From the NCBI RefSeq assembly GCF_021044935.1, contig NZ_JAJNMP010000003.1, positions 744,001 to 808,000 of the forward strand: DNA of 64,000 nt, written 5' to 3'. Made by a program: the position numbers and the translations under genes. The notes below the pieces were generated by a model. The model was not told the origin of the DNA and did not search any database. It worked only from the letters and a program-made list of their open reading frames with translations. Source of the DNA: Agromyces cavernae. GTDB taxonomy: Bacteria; Actinomycetota; Actinomycetes; Actinomycetales; Microbacteriaceae. Within the stretch, counting starts at the first letter, position 1; the number at the start of each line of letters is the position of its first letter. This document shows positions 43,121 to 52,308 of this stretch, piece by piece.

Positions 43121-45076
43121 TCAGCGGACACCCTCGACGTCGAGCTCGGCGACCGACGCGAACCGCGAACCGTCGAGCGCGTCGAGCGCCACAAGCCGGA
43201 CGTAGCGGATCTCGGTGGCGTCGAACGCGACGCGCTGCGGAGCCGTGCCGGCCGCGAACCGACCCGACGCGAGCGGCTCGCCCCAGGTCACGCCGTCGGT
43301 GCTGCCGTACACCTCATACGAACCGATCCGGCCGTTCGTGCCGTTCTGCCGCGGCGTGTAGTGCAGCGCACGCACCTCGTGCACGCCACCGAGGTCGACC
43401 GTGAGGTCGTGCGGGTGCGCCGGCTGCGGCTGGGTGGACCAGGCCGAGTGCCAGTGCGTTCGGAGGTTGCCGTCGATCGCCTGCGCTGCGCCCTCGCCCG
43501 AGGTCGGGTTCTGGCTCGACGCGGTCGCCGTCATCGCGGCCTTGTCGAGCAGGTCGACCGTCACGGTGAACGACTCCTCGGTCGCAGTGCCGATCGAGGT
43601 GAGGCGCGCGGTCACGTCGTAGGTTCCGGCGGTCGTGCCCGCCGGCACCGTGATCCGCGCGAGGGCGTGAACCGTCACGCCGGAGCGGAGTTCGGGGAGC
43701 GTGACGCCTTCGAGCACCCAGCCCTCGGGCAGGTCGAGCGTGAGCTCGGCCTTCGGGTGCGCGCGACCCGACTGGTTGGTGATCGTGACCGGCACCTCGA
43801 CCGTGGAGCCGCTGCCGGTGGCGACATCCGCGATCTCCATCGGCGCCGCCAGGCCCTCGAGCCAGGCGAGGTTGAACTCGGCGAACCGGATGCCGCCATT
43901 GCCGCTCTCGGGCTCGTACAGCAGGCCGATGTTGCCGTTCGGCAGCGTCGCGAGCGTCGAGTAGGCCATGCCGCCCGGCTGGAACACCTTGGCCACGGGC
44001 CAGGTCTCGCCGTCGTCGAAGCTCATCCGTACCACGCCGTTGGCGCGCTGCGTCGAGGAGCCGGCGTTCGAGAACAACAGCACCTTCGCCCGGTCGGAGC
44101 CCTGCTCCGCGTTCGGGAAGGCGCGCAGGATCGCCGCGTTGTTCGTCGGGTCGGGCAGCTCCCGGTCGATGACCACCTCGCCGTAGGTCACCCCGCCGTC
44201 CTCTGAGATGGCGACCTTGCGGAAGCCCGAGCGCTGGGAGTCGCGCGAGTTGAGCATGACACGGCCGTCGGAGAGCTCGACGGTCTTGTTCTCGTCCATG
44301 CCGATGCCGACGGGCTCGCCCACCTGCCAGGTCTCGCCGTGGTCGTCGGAGTAGACCGAGACGGCTTGGAAGGCGCCGCCGAGGTCGTTGTTGATGATGG
44401 TGAACTGCTGGATGAGCCGGCCGGCGTGCTCGCCGTACTTGAGCTGGATGCCCTGTCCGGAGGCGGCGAAGCGCGAGCGCCAGTCGAGGTCGGCGGTGAC
44501 GTCGGCGGTGATGACCTCGTGTTCCCACGTGCGGCCGTCGTCCTCGGAGACGCTGACCTCGGCGTGGATGACGTTGCGGGCCTCGGGATCCACGCCGGGC
44601 TGCGAGTTGCCGAAGCCGCGGTCGAAGGACTTCACGTGGAAGTTGAAGATGTCGCCGGTGTGCCGGTCGACGATGTAGCTCGGGTCGGAGTAGCCCTCGA
44701 TGGGCGCCGCGACCTTGCCCTCGTGGATGAACGTCTGCTCCTCCCAGGTGGCACCGTTGTCGGTCGAGCGCCGCTGGAGGATCGAGTTCGGCCCGGGCGA
44801 GTCCGCCGCTGTGGGCCGGCCGTCGTAGGAGGCGAGGATGTCGCCGTCGTTCGTCACGGTCAGCGCGGGGATGCGGTAGTTCGGGAGGCCCTCGCCGTTG
44901 GTCGCGAGTTGCTGCTCGGCGTAGAAGGGCGTGCCCGCCTGCGGGGGCTTGGCGTCGAAGTCCGGCGCCGGCGCGGTATCGGCGTGCGCGGCCATCGGCA
45001 CGGCTCCGACCAGGCCCACGGCCACCACCAGGGAGGCAGCGCCGACTCGGCGTTGCGGGGAACGGATGAAAGACAT
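43121..45076 (-). CDS. Secreted sialidase (GH33) with NEW3-like and F5/8 type C domains
   Basis: 651 residues. Signal peptide (about 1-32, cleaved after AHA). The six-bladed propeller (about 50-390) has the RIP arginine in NYRIPAL (R68) and several Asp-boxes: STDNGATWEE, SEDDGRTWEH, SDDHGETWQV, SEDGGVTYGE, SFDDGETWPV. A beta-sandwich with VPVTITNQSGRAHPKAEL (about 405-495) resembles the alpha-galactosidase-associated NEW3 domain. The end (about 505-651) is a discoidin/CBM32-like carbohydrate-binding domain (AIDGNLRTHWHS...). It releases sialic acids from glycoconjugates outside the cell. ATG 45076 follows AAAGGA; ATG 45094 is an alternative. Confidence 0.95.
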   Translation of the reverse strand: MSFIRSPQRRVGAASLVVAVGLVGAVPMAAHADTAPAPDFDAKPPQAGTPFYAEQQLATNGEGLPNYRIPALTVTNDGDILASYDGRPTAADSPGPNSILQRRSTDNGATWEEQTFIHEGKVAAPIEGYSDPSYIVDRHTGDIFNFHVKSFDRGFGNSQPGVDPEARNVIHAEVSVSEDDGRTWEHEVITADVTADLDWRSRFAASGQGIQLKYGEHAGRLIQQFTIINNDLGGAFQAVSVYSDDHGETWQVGEPVGIGMDENKTVELSDGRVMLNSRDSQRSGFRKVAISEDGGVTYGEVVIDRELPDPTNNAAILRAFPNAEQGSDRAKVLLFSNAGSSTQRANGVVRMSFDDGETWPVAKVFQPGGMAYSTLATLPNGNIGLLYEPESGNGGIRFAEFNLAWLEGLAAPMEIADVATGSGSTVEVPVTITNQSGRAHPKAELTLDLPEGWVLEGVTLPELRSGVTVHALARITVPAGTTAGTYDVTARLTSIGTATEESFTVTVDLLDKAAMTATASSQNPTSGEGAAQAIDGNLRTHWHSAWSTQPQPAHPHDLTVDLGGVHEVRALHYTPRQNGTNGRIGSYEVYGSTDGVTWGEPLASGRFAAGTAPQRVAFDATEIRYVRLVALDALDGSRFASVAELDVEGVR

Positions 45077-45174
45077 GCATGTCCTTTCGCTCATGGCGGC
45101 AACCTTGCCGCACCCCCCGAGCGTAGGACGTCCGATGTCCGATGTGCAACCGGACAGCGATCCGTCATGCTCCG

Positions 45175-46104
45175 CTACCGGACGTGCGGGACGACCTCGC
45201 TCGCGACGAACTCGAGCAGGTCGAGGTCGTCGAAGTCGAGCACCTGCAGGTAGACCGCCTCGACCCCGAGCTCGGCGAGGCCGGCGATGCGGTCGACGAC
45301 CTCCTGCGCGGTGCCGCCGACGCCGGTGCGGCGCAGCTCGTTCGGATCGTGCCCGATGTGCTCGGCACGTCGTCGGTACTCGGCCTCCGTCGCGCCGGCG
45401 GCCGTCGTGAGTGCGGCCGAATAGACGAGCGAACCCGGGTCGCGGCCCACCGACTCGGCCGCCGCACGCACTCGCCCGAACCCCTCCGCGATCACCTCGT
45501 TCGAGCGGAACGGCACGTTGTACTCGTGCGCGTAGCGGGCCGCCAAGGCCGGGGTTCGCGCCGGGCCCGCGCCGCCGACGATCACCGGGATCGGCCGCTG
45601 AACGGGCTTGGGCAGCGCCGGCGCCTCCTCGAGCGTGTAGTGCGACCCCGCGAACGAGAAGCGCTCGCCGGCGGGCGTGGCCCAGAGCCCGGTGACGATC
45701 TCGAACTGCTCCTCGAGCAGGCCGAACCGCTTCTCGGGGAACGGGATGCCGTACGCCGAGTGCTCGGCGGCGAACCACCCGGTTCCGAGTCCGAACTCGA
45801 TTCGGCCGCCGCTCATCGCGTCGACCTGCGCGACCTGGATCGCGAGCAGTCCCGGGTGCCGGAACGTGACGCTCGTCACGAGCGTGCCGAGACGGATCGT
45901 CGAGGTCTCGCGCGCGATCGCGCCGAGCGTGACCCACGCATCGGTCGGGCCGGGCAGCCCGTCGCCGCCCATGCCGCGCATCGCGAGGAAGTGGTCGCTG
46001 CGGAACCAGCCGTCGAACCCGAGCCGCTCGGCGGCCTGCGCCATCGCGAGCTGCTGCTCGAAGCCCGCACCCTGCTGCGGCTCGGTGAAGATGCGGAATC
46101 TCAA
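45175..46104 (-). CDS. LLM-class flavin/F420-dependent oxidoreductase
   Basis: 309 residues with a luciferase-like TIM barrel: FRIFTEPQQGAGFEQQLAM at the start, GFDGWFRSDHFLAM, RIRLG-type segment TIRLGTLVTSVTFRHPGLL, then GGRIEFGLGTGWFAAEHSAY and PIPVIVGGAGPARTPALAAR. These features suit the F420-using actinobacterial subgroup. Substrate unknown. The start is TTG 46104 because AAGGAG lies seven bases before it and the barrel starts immediately (LRFRIF). An R1 repeat lies 28 bp upstream. Confidence 0.9.
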   Translation of the reverse strand: MRFRIFTEPQQGAGFEQQLAMAQAAERLGFDGWFRSDHFLAMRGMGGDGLPGPTDAWVTLGAIARETSTIRLGTLVTSVTFRHPGLLAIQVAQVDAMSGGRIEFGLGTGWFAAEHSAYGIPFPEKRFGLLEEQFEIVTGLWATPAGERFSFAGSHYTLEEAPALPKPVQRPIPVIVGGAGPARTPALAARYAHEYNVPFRSNEVIAEGFGRVRAAAESVGRDPGSLVYSAALTTAAGATEAEYRRRAEHIGHDPNELRRTGVGGTAQEVVDRIAGLAELGVEAVYLQVLDFDDLDLLEFVASEVVPHVR

Positions 46105-46131
46105 TCGTGGCTCCTTGGGGACGGGGTGCGG

Positions 46132-46166
46132 GGTCTCGATACGCTCGCTGCGCTCGCTACTCGACC
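46132..46166. repeat. Palindromic repeat R1 upstream of the LLM oxidoreductase gene
   Basis: GGTCTCGATACGCTCGCTGC then GCTCGCTACTCGACC, a near-perfect palindrome within the 5' leader of the gene. Confidence 0.85.
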
Positions 46167-46295
46167 GACGGGTGACGTCACTCGAAGTCAACGCCCGCGA
46201 CATCCGTGAATCTTCCCCCTCCACCGGATCGCCTGCCCGCGCACGAACGAGGGGCGAGCATGTCGCGCCCACCCCTCGATTCCGCCCTGCTCGAC

Positions 46296-46493
46296 TCAGT
46301 TGTCGCTGAAGGCGTCCTTCACCTTCTTGCCGACGTCCTTCGCCTCGTCGCCGGCCTGCTTGAGGTCGGCCTTCGTCTCTTCGGCGTGGCCCTCGGCCTC
46401 GAGCCGTTCGTCACCGGTCGCCTTGCCGACGCCCTGCTTGACCTTGCCCACCGCCTCTTCAGCCTGGTGCTTCGCCTTGTCTCCCACGCCCAT
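46296..46493 (-). CDS. CsbD family stress-associated protein
   Basis: 65 residues, highly charged and helical: MGVGDKAKHQAEEAVGKVKQ, then GVGKATGDERLEAEGHAEE and a Lys/Asp-rich end. The motif order fits the CsbD-like general-stress family, function unknown. ATG 46493 is preferred over ATG 46502, since GGAGG lies nine bases upstream of the former and touches the latter. Monocistronic. Confidence 0.9.
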   Translation of the reverse strand: MGVGDKAKHQAEEAVGKVKQGVGKATGDERLEAEGHAEETKADLKQAGDEAKDVGKKVKDAFSDN

Positions 46494-46714
46494 CGCGCTC
46501 ATCCTCCAACGTCGCGTTCGGCGCCGGTTCGACGCCGTCAATCAACGCTCGCACCCCGCCGGCCTTGCCTCAAGGGATTGACACAGCACGGATGAGCATG
46601 CCCGCCGACATCGTGAATGCGCCGTCCCGACGTGGACGCAGCGGGATCATAACGCCGCAGGTTCACCCGCGGTACCCCGTGCGGCATCAGGGCACGACGC
46701 CTATTCTGTGACCC

Positions 46715-47722
46715 GTGGTCAAGCACGTCCTGCACCGCGACGCATCGATCGACGCGCTCCGGATCGTCGCGATCGTGGCGATCGTCGTCGGCCACGTCTG
46801 GTTCGAACCGCCCGTGCGGCTCGCCACGTACACCTGGCATGTGCCGATCTTCTTCGTGCTGAGCGGCTACCTCGCGTCGAGCCTCGCGTTCGGCGAACTC
46901 GCGTGGCGCCGCGGGCAGTCCCTGCTGCTGCCCTACCTCGCATGGCTCGTGATCATCGCCGCGATCCTCGTCGGATTCGACGACCCGCTCCGGCTCCTCG
47001 CCGGCGGTGCGCAGCTGCCACGGGAGCTCAACGCCTTCTGGTTCGTGACCGCGTTCTTCGTCGCGATCGTCGCTGCGGCCGCGATCGAACGGCTCCGGCT
47101 CGGATGGCAGTGGCTGATCGCCGCGGGGTTGCTCACCGCGGGATACCTCACCAGCGAGGTCATCGCGTTGGTACCGCTCGACGCCGGCGTCGGACTCGCG
47201 TGCGTGGTGTTCGTCGTCGCCGGTCGCACGCTGCGTGACATGCAATCCCGCATCGGTCACCCGACGACGACGGGCGCAGCCATGCTGGCAGTCTCGGCAG
47301 CGCTCATCTTGTCCGGGGCATCCGGCCCTCTCGACCTGAAGCACGGCGACTTCGGCACCCCCGTCGTGAGCGTCGTCACCGCGATGCTCATCTCAGGCGG
47401 GCTCATCCTCGTGGTCGGGGAACTGCTGGCGGGCATCGATGGGCGAGCGGGCGAGTTCATCTCGCGGCTCTCGCTCTGCGGCTTCATGGTCGTGCTCACC
47501 CACTCGGCGGTGCTGTTCGTCATGCGCGAGGCGGGCGTGAACGAATGGGCGTCGTTCGGCGTCGCCCTCGTCGGCCCGTGGCTCGTCGCCATGCTGCTGC
47601 TGTTCACGCCGCTCTCGCTCGTCCTGTGCGGGGTGCCGCGCCGAGCGGTCAAACCGCGTGCCGCTGAGAAACCGGTACCCCACCACGTCGGCCCCCCTCG
47701 GCACTCGTTCAGCTCTGACTGA
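46715..47722 (+). CDS. Acyltransferase 3 family membrane protein
   Basis: 335 residues, about ten helices. The N-terminal signature is RDASIDALRIVAIVAIVVGH (catalytic His) followed by TWHVPIFFVLSGYLASS; the conserved Arg is in AWRRGQSLLLPYLAW. Members O-acylate extracellular glycans or lipids. GTG 46715 is only about eight bases after a TATTCT (46702-46707) that could be the -10 box, so it may be leaderless. Its 3' end overlaps the convergent methyltransferase gene by 14 bp. Confidence 0.88.
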   Translation: MVKHVLHRDASIDALRIVAIVAIVVGHVWFEPPVRLATYTWHVPIFFVLSGYLASSLAFGELAWRRGQSLLLPYLAWLVIIAAILVGFDDPLRLLAGGAQLPRELNAFWFVTAFFVAIVAAAAIERLRLGWQWLIAAGLLTAGYLTSEVIALVPLDAGVGLACVVFVVAGRTLRDMQSRIGHPTTTGAAMLAVSAALILSGASGPLDLKHGDFGTPVVSVVTAMLISGGLILVVGELLAGIDGRAGEFISRLSLCGFMVVLTHSAVLFVMREAGVNEWASFGVALVGPWLVAMLLLFTPLSLVLCGVPRRAVKPRAAEKPVPHHVGPPRHSFSSD

Positions 47723-48614
47723 CACCGTCGTCGAACACGACGCCCGCGACATCCGTGAACCGGCCCTTCATGACCGCGATCGCCTCGGGATTCTCATCGA
47801 CGAGCACGAACCGCCGGCCGAGTGTCGCGGCGACCGCGCCGGTCGTGCCGCTGCCGGCGAAGAAGTCGAGCACCCAGTCGCCCTCGCGGGTCGAGGCCTG
47901 CACGATGCGCCGCAGGATGCCCTCGGGCTTCTGCGTCGGGTAGCCGGTCTTCTCACGGCCCGTCGGCGAGACGATCGTGTGCCACCACACGTCGGTGGGC
48001 AGCTTGCCGAGCTCGGCCTTCTCGGGTGTCACGAGCCCGGGCGCCATGTAGGGCTCGCGGTCGACGGCGGTCGAGTCGAACCAGTACGTCGACGGGTTCT
48101 TCACGTACACGAGGATCGTGTCGTGCTTCGTCGGCCACTTGCGCTTGGCCTTGGCACCGTAGTCGTACGCCCAGATCAGCTCGTTGAGGAAGCACTCGCG
48201 GCCGAACAACGCGTCGAGCAGCACTTTCGCGTAGTGCGCTTCGCGGTAGTCGAGGTGCAGGTAGAGCGTGCCATCGTCGGCGAGCAACCGCCACGCCTCG
48301 GCGAGCCGCGGCTCCAGGAACGCCCAGTAGTCGTCGAACCGGTCGTCATAGCGCAGCAGATCGCCGCGGATGCGTTCGTACCGCTTGCCGGCGAACCCCG
48401 TGATGGCGGATGACCCGGGCCGCGAGTCATCCGCAACGGGTCGGTCGCTCGCCGCCTCGGGCAGCCGCACGTGCCTCATCGACTGGCGCGCCTGCGACCT
48501 GCCCGTGTTGAACGGCGGGTCGAGGTAGACGAGGGTGAAGCGCCCGTCGGGCAGGGTGGGCAGCACCGCGAGGTTGTCCGCGTGGATGATGCGGTTCGGC
48601 TCGTCGGACGACAT
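47709..48614 (-). CDS. Site-specific DNA methyltransferase, beta class
   Basis: 301 residues. Motif IV (LDPPFNTG, about residue 32) precedes motif I (VLDFFAGSGTTG, about 248), the beta-class order of N6-adenine or N4-cytosine enzymes; DPPF with F is common in this class. WPTKHDTILVYVKNP and WWHTIVSPTGREKTGYPTQK are typical. No restriction gene adjoins, so it is solitary in this window. ATG 48614 is used; GTG 48632 is also possible. An inverted pair of R1 repeats lies just upstream (48638-48717). Confidence 0.92.
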   Translation of the reverse strand: MSSDEPNRIIHADNLAVLPTLPDGRFTLVYLDPPFNTGRSQARQSMRHVRLPEAASDRPVADDSRPGSSAITGFAGKRYERIRGDLLRYDDRFDDYWAFLEPRLAEAWRLLADDGTLYLHLDYREAHYAKVLLDALFGRECFLNELIWAYDYGAKAKRKWPTKHDTILVYVKNPSTYWFDSTAVDREPYMAPGLVTPEKAELGKLPTDVWWHTIVSPTGREKTGYPTQKPEGILRRIVQASTREGDWVLDFFAGSGTTGAVAATLGRRFVLVDENPEAIAVMKGRFTDVAGVVFDDGVSQS

Positions 48615-48637
48615 CGCCCCATTCTTCCCCACCCGGC

Positions 48638-48717
48638 GGTCGAGTAGGCGCGCCAGCGCCGTATCGAGACCCTCGACGGATCTTGGTCTCGATACGCTCC
48701 TTCGTCGCTACTCGACC
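48638..48717. repeat. Inverted pair of R1 repeats upstream of the methyltransferase
   Basis: GGTCGAGTAGGCGC...GTATCGAGACC (48638-48671) and GGTCTCGATACGCTCC...GCTACTCGACC (48685-48717). Same arrangement as at 38319-38403. Confidence 0.85.
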
Positions 48718-48726
48718 GGCGGGTGG

Positions 48727-49044
48727 TCAGACGTCGAGCCGGATCGAGCCCTTGAAACGATCAGCGCGCGCCGGGGCATCGGCCGTCTCGTCGTCGGCGA
48801 AGGCGATGCCCTTGTCGCCGTCGCCCGGCACCGGCGCCGGGGTCGGAAGCCGGCTCTGTCGGTCGAGCTCGACCTGCGCCTCGTGCTTGCGGGGCGCGAA
48901 GACCTCGTCGCCGATCATCAGGACGCCGCCACCGCCGCCGCCGCGCTTGGTCTTGTCGGAGAGGTCGATCCAGCCCCGCCGCACCGCGACCCACCCGAAG
49001 GCGAGCACGGCGGCGGCGATCAGGAGCCACATCCACCAGTCCAC
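48727..49044 (-). CDS. Small single-helix membrane protein
   Basis: 105 residues. The start VDWWMWLLIAAAVLAFGWVA is one membrane helix, followed by a positive segment, a Gly run (KTKRGGGGGG) and an acidic cytoplasmic tail. The GTG at 49044 is seven bases after TACAAT (49051-49056), a good -10 box, so the mRNA is probably leaderless; an upstream in-frame ATG at 49074 precedes that box and is disfavoured. Function unknown. Confidence 0.65.
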   Translation of the reverse strand: MDWWMWLLIAAAVLAFGWVAVRRGWIDLSDKTKRGGGGGGVLMIGDEVFAPRKHEAQVELDRQSRLPTPAPVPGDGDKGIAFADDETADAPARADRFKGSIRLDV

Positions 49045-49121
49045 CCGGCGATTGTACAGAGAATCGCTGAGCATTCCGCGCGTTCCGATCCTGGCTGGGC
49101 CACCGCGACACGCGCCTGAGT

Positions 49122-50840
49122 TCAATGCACGTGCACGTGCGCGTCGGCGGCACCGCCGGCGACGGCGACCGGGTCGTCGATCGCGCGGGCCCCCAGCGGA
49201 TCGGCGACCCCGCCCGCCGAGTGCACGATGCGTCCGCCGACAACGGTGAGCTCGGCGTGGGCGTCGAGCAGCGCGGCGGGCTCGTGCTCGTGCGCGTAGA
49301 GGTCGCTCGACCACACCGCGAGATCGGCCAGCATGCCGGGCGCGATGCGACCGCGATCGCCCTCGGCGTGCCAGGCTCGCGCGCCGTGCACGGTGTACGC
49401 CTCCAGTGAGCGATCGAGGCCGACGCGCTCGCCCGCGGTCCACCCCTGCGATCCGTCGAGTCCGGCCCGGGTGGCAGCCGAGTAGAGCCCGACGAGCGGG
49501 TCCATCTCGCCGACCTGCCAGTCGCTCGAGAACGCGACCGTCGCGCCCGACTCGAGCAGGCTTCGGTACCGCCACGCACGATCCCAGCGCTCCTCGCCCA
49601 CGTTCTCCATCCAGGTCCCGGCGACGAGGTCGGGTGAGCAATGCCTCGGCTGCATGGCCGCGGTCACCCCGAGTTCTCGGAATCGCGGCAGGTCGTCGGG
49701 GTGCAGGCACTCGACGTGCACGATGCCGTGCCGCCGGTCATGCGTGCCGTTCGCCCGCGCCGCCTGCTCGATCGCGTCGAGCGCGAGCCGGATGCCCCCG
49801 TCACCCGTGGCATGCGTGTGGGTCTGGAACCCCATGCGATCGAGTTCGCCGATCACGCCGACGAGCTCACCACCCGGGTAGCTCGGCCGGCCGCGGACGC
49901 CGGGGCGGTTCGCATAGTCCTCGAGCATGAGGGCGGTGTGCGGTTCGATCACGTCGTCGGCATAGAGCTTGACCGGACCGAGCCGAAGAAGCCCGGCGGT
50001 GTCGGCCCGGGCCGTCGCCTCATCGACCGCCTGACGCAGCTGCGAACGGAACGCCGCGTCGGCCCCCACCGGATGGAACAGCGCGGCGATGACCCGCGAG
50101 GTGAGCACGCCCTCGGCGAGCGCACGATCGAAGAGCGGCACCTCCGCGAGCGGGACCTGCGGTTCGACGACGGTCGTGATGCCGAGCGAGCTCGCCATCC
50201 GCATGCTCGACACGAGCTTGCGATAGCGCCGATCGGGCGAGTACATCGGGATGTCCCGCTGCAGCGCCGCGAGTCCGGCCTGCGTCATCGCGCTCGTGTA
50301 GAAGTCGGTGACCCAGCCGGTCGGCTCGCCGGTCGCCGGGTCGCGCTCGGGTCGGCCCCACGCGATGTCCCCTCCCCCGGCGATGCCGAGCACCCTGAGC
50401 GCCGCCCGGTTCAGCCACACCGAGTGCTGGTCGTACGTCGTGACGAAGACGGGCCGGTCGGTGAGCCCGTCGAGGTCGGCGGCGTTCGGCCGGCGGCCCT
50501 CGACGACCGAGTAGACCGCGTTCTCGGCGCACACCCATTCGAGTTCGGGACGACGGGCCGCGAAGTCGCCGATCCGGCGACGCACCTCGGCGAGCGTGTG
50601 CGCCCCCTCGAGGCTGACCGCGTCCTCGTCGAAGCCGAGCAGCAAGTGGTTGTGGCTGTCGATGATCCCGGGCGTCACGAGCCGGCCGCCCGCCTCGATG
50701 CGGGAGCGCGCGGTCGGGGCATCCGCCGCCGCGCCGACGAACGCGATGCGGTCGCCGACGACGCCGACCGCCTCGGCCCACGGCTGGGCGGGGTCGAAGG
50801 TGCGGACGCGGGCACCCGTGATGAGCGTGTCGAGCATCAT
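49122..50840 (-). CDS. Amidohydrolase (YtcJ-like)
   Basis: 572 residues. Metal ligands are in PGIIDSHNHLLLGF (HxH), later THTHATGDGG and HVECLHPDD, and the catalytic Asp in VAFSSDWQVGEMDP; the N- and C-terminal strands form the accompanying beta-sandwich. The YtcJ-like group cleaves amide or related bonds of unknown small substrates. ATG 50840 overlaps the stop of the APC transporter (ATGA), so uptake and hydrolysis of one amine or amide compound is a reasonable inference. Confidence 0.92.
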   Translation of the reverse strand: MMLDTLITGARVRTFDPAQPWAEAVGVVGDRIAFVGAAADAPTARSRIEAGGRLVTPGIIDSHNHLLLGFDEDAVSLEGAHTLAEVRRRIGDFAARRPELEWVCAENAVYSVVEGRRPNAADLDGLTDRPVFVTTYDQHSVWLNRAALRVLGIAGGGDIAWGRPERDPATGEPTGWVTDFYTSAMTQAGLAALQRDIPMYSPDRRYRKLVSSMRMASSLGITTVVEPQVPLAEVPLFDRALAEGVLTSRVIAALFHPVGADAAFRSQLRQAVDEATARADTAGLLRLGPVKLYADDVIEPHTALMLEDYANRPGVRGRPSYPGGELVGVIGELDRMGFQTHTHATGDGGIRLALDAIEQAARANGTHDRRHGIVHVECLHPDDLPRFRELGVTAAMQPRHCSPDLVAGTWMENVGEERWDRAWRYRSLLESGATVAFSSDWQVGEMDPLVGLYSAATRAGLDGSQGWTAGERVGLDRSLEAYTVHGARAWHAEGDRGRIAPGMLADLAVWSSDLYAHEHEPAALLDAHAELTVVGGRIVHSAGGVADPLGARAIDDPVAVAGGAADAHVHVH

Positions 50841-52264
50841 GCGGTGAACTCCTCGTCGTCATCGCCGTCGATGAGATGCAATGCACCAGGCCTGCGGCGC
50901 AGGAGGAGCGCGTAGTAGACGAACCCGGCCGCGACGATGCCGAACGCGATGCCGAGGCTCAGCCACTGCGCGGGGTCGAGGATCCCGATCACGAAGATCG
51001 TGATGATCGCGATGAGCGCGACCGCCGGGGGTGCAGGCCAGAGCGGCATGCGGTAGCCGGCCACGGACGACCGGTCGGTCGTGCGACGGACCACGAGGGC
51101 GGCGAGCGCGATGAACCCGTAGCTGAATGCGAGCGTCGACCCGGTGGCGTTCAGCAGCACATCGAACGGGATGAAGCATGCGGCGAGCGCGACGACGCCC
51201 ATCACGATCGTCGCGACGACCGGCATCCTCGTCGTCGGCGACACGCGCGCGAGCGGCCTCGCGACCGCCGCGGGAAGGGCCTCGTCGCGAGCGGCCGCGA
51301 ACAGCAGCCGTCCCGACTGCAGGGCGATCGCGATGATGGCGTTGATGATCGCGAGGGCGATGGCGACGAGCACGAAGGTCGTGACCGTGTCGCCCGCCAG
51401 TTCGCCCAGGAACGTCTCGACGGGCAATGCCGCGGCGAAGAGGCCCTCGAGCGAGGTGGTGCCGAGCAGCACGGCGGTCAGCGGCACGAGTTCGGCGATG
51501 ACAGTGATGATCGCGCTCCAGAGCACAGCGCGGGCGATGGCGCGCCTGGCGTTCTTCGTCTCCTCGGCGAAGTAGACTGCGCCGCCGTAGCCGTTGTACG
51601 AGAAGATGCCCTGGGTCACGGCGAGCACGAGCCCGGCGATGCCGAGCGGTGCGAGCTCGCCGGTGGCGAAGTCGAGGGCCTGCGGGTCGAGCAGGTCGGT
51701 GAGGGGACGCTCGACGTGCACGAAGCCGAGCACGGCGAGCAGGGCGAGCGCAGCCATCTCGACGAACAGGAACGCCCCCGTCACCCAGGCGTTGGTGCGG
51801 ATGTTGAAGCACGCGGTCACCGTGGCGAGCACGATCACGATGAGGGCGGTGGCGAGCGGATCGAGGCCGGCGATCGCGACTCCGAGGTAGTCGGCGACGC
51901 CGAGGGCGAAGATCGCGATGATCAGGGGCAGGCTCACGAGGCCGATGAAGAACACGGCGGCACCAGCGGCAGGGCCGAGCACGCGGCTCACGAGCGAGTA
52001 GTCGCCGCCGGCGATCGGATGCCGCGACGCGAGCTCGGCGTAACAGAAGGCGATGAGGATGCTGATCACGCCCGCGAGCAGGAAGCCCCAGAACACGCCC
52101 GTGCCGTAGCCGGCGAGCGCGGCGCCGCCCAGGATGAAGACGCTCGAGGCGGGCGAGATGCCCGAGAGCGTGATGAGCACGTTGCCGCCGACGCCGAGCG
52201 AGCGCGAGAGCTGCCCGCCGTGCGTCGTGGTCGCCGCGGTGTCGAGTGCAGGGGGTTGGGACAT
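50837..52264 (-). CDS. APC-superfamily amino acid/amine permease
   Basis: 475 residues, twelve helices. Helix 1 has the broken-helix signature LITLSGISPASSVFILGGA, helix 3 region has GGDYSLVSRVLGPAAG, and FSYNGYGGAVYFAEETKNAR lies around helix 6, all typical of the family. Substrate unknown. ATG 52264 (MSQPPAL) is preferred over the frame start 52309 because GAGAGAACG lies upstream. The divergent TetR gene and the palindrome at 52309-52332 indicate its regulation. Confidence 0.92.
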   Translation of the reverse strand: MSQPPALDTAATTTHGGQLSRSLGVGGNVLITLSGISPASSVFILGGAALAGYGTGVFWGFLLAGVISILIAFCYAELASRHPIAGGDYSLVSRVLGPAAGAAVFFIGLVSLPLIIAIFALGVADYLGVAIAGLDPLATALIVIVLATVTACFNIRTNAWVTGAFLFVEMAALALLAVLGFVHVERPLTDLLDPQALDFATGELAPLGIAGLVLAVTQGIFSYNGYGGAVYFAEETKNARRAIARAVLWSAIITVIAELVPLTAVLLGTTSLEGLFAAALPVETFLGELAGDTVTTFVLVAIALAIINAIIAIALQSGRLLFAAARDEALPAAVARPLARVSPTTRMPVVATIVMGVVALAACFIPFDVLLNATGSTLAFSYGFIALAALVVRRTTDRSSVAGYRMPLWPAPPAVALIAIITIFVIGILDPAQWLSLGIAFGIVAAGFVYYALLLRRRPGALHLIDGDDDEEFTA

Positions 52265-52308
52265 CGTCGTTCTCTCTTCGTCGGGGATGCGATGCGAGCT
52301 TCCGGGCA

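Noticed and set aside
43121..45937. 938-residue version of the sialidase frame
   Set aside because: The extra N-terminal part is antisense-like Arg-rich sequence over the oxidoreductase gene; the signal peptide marks the start at 45076.
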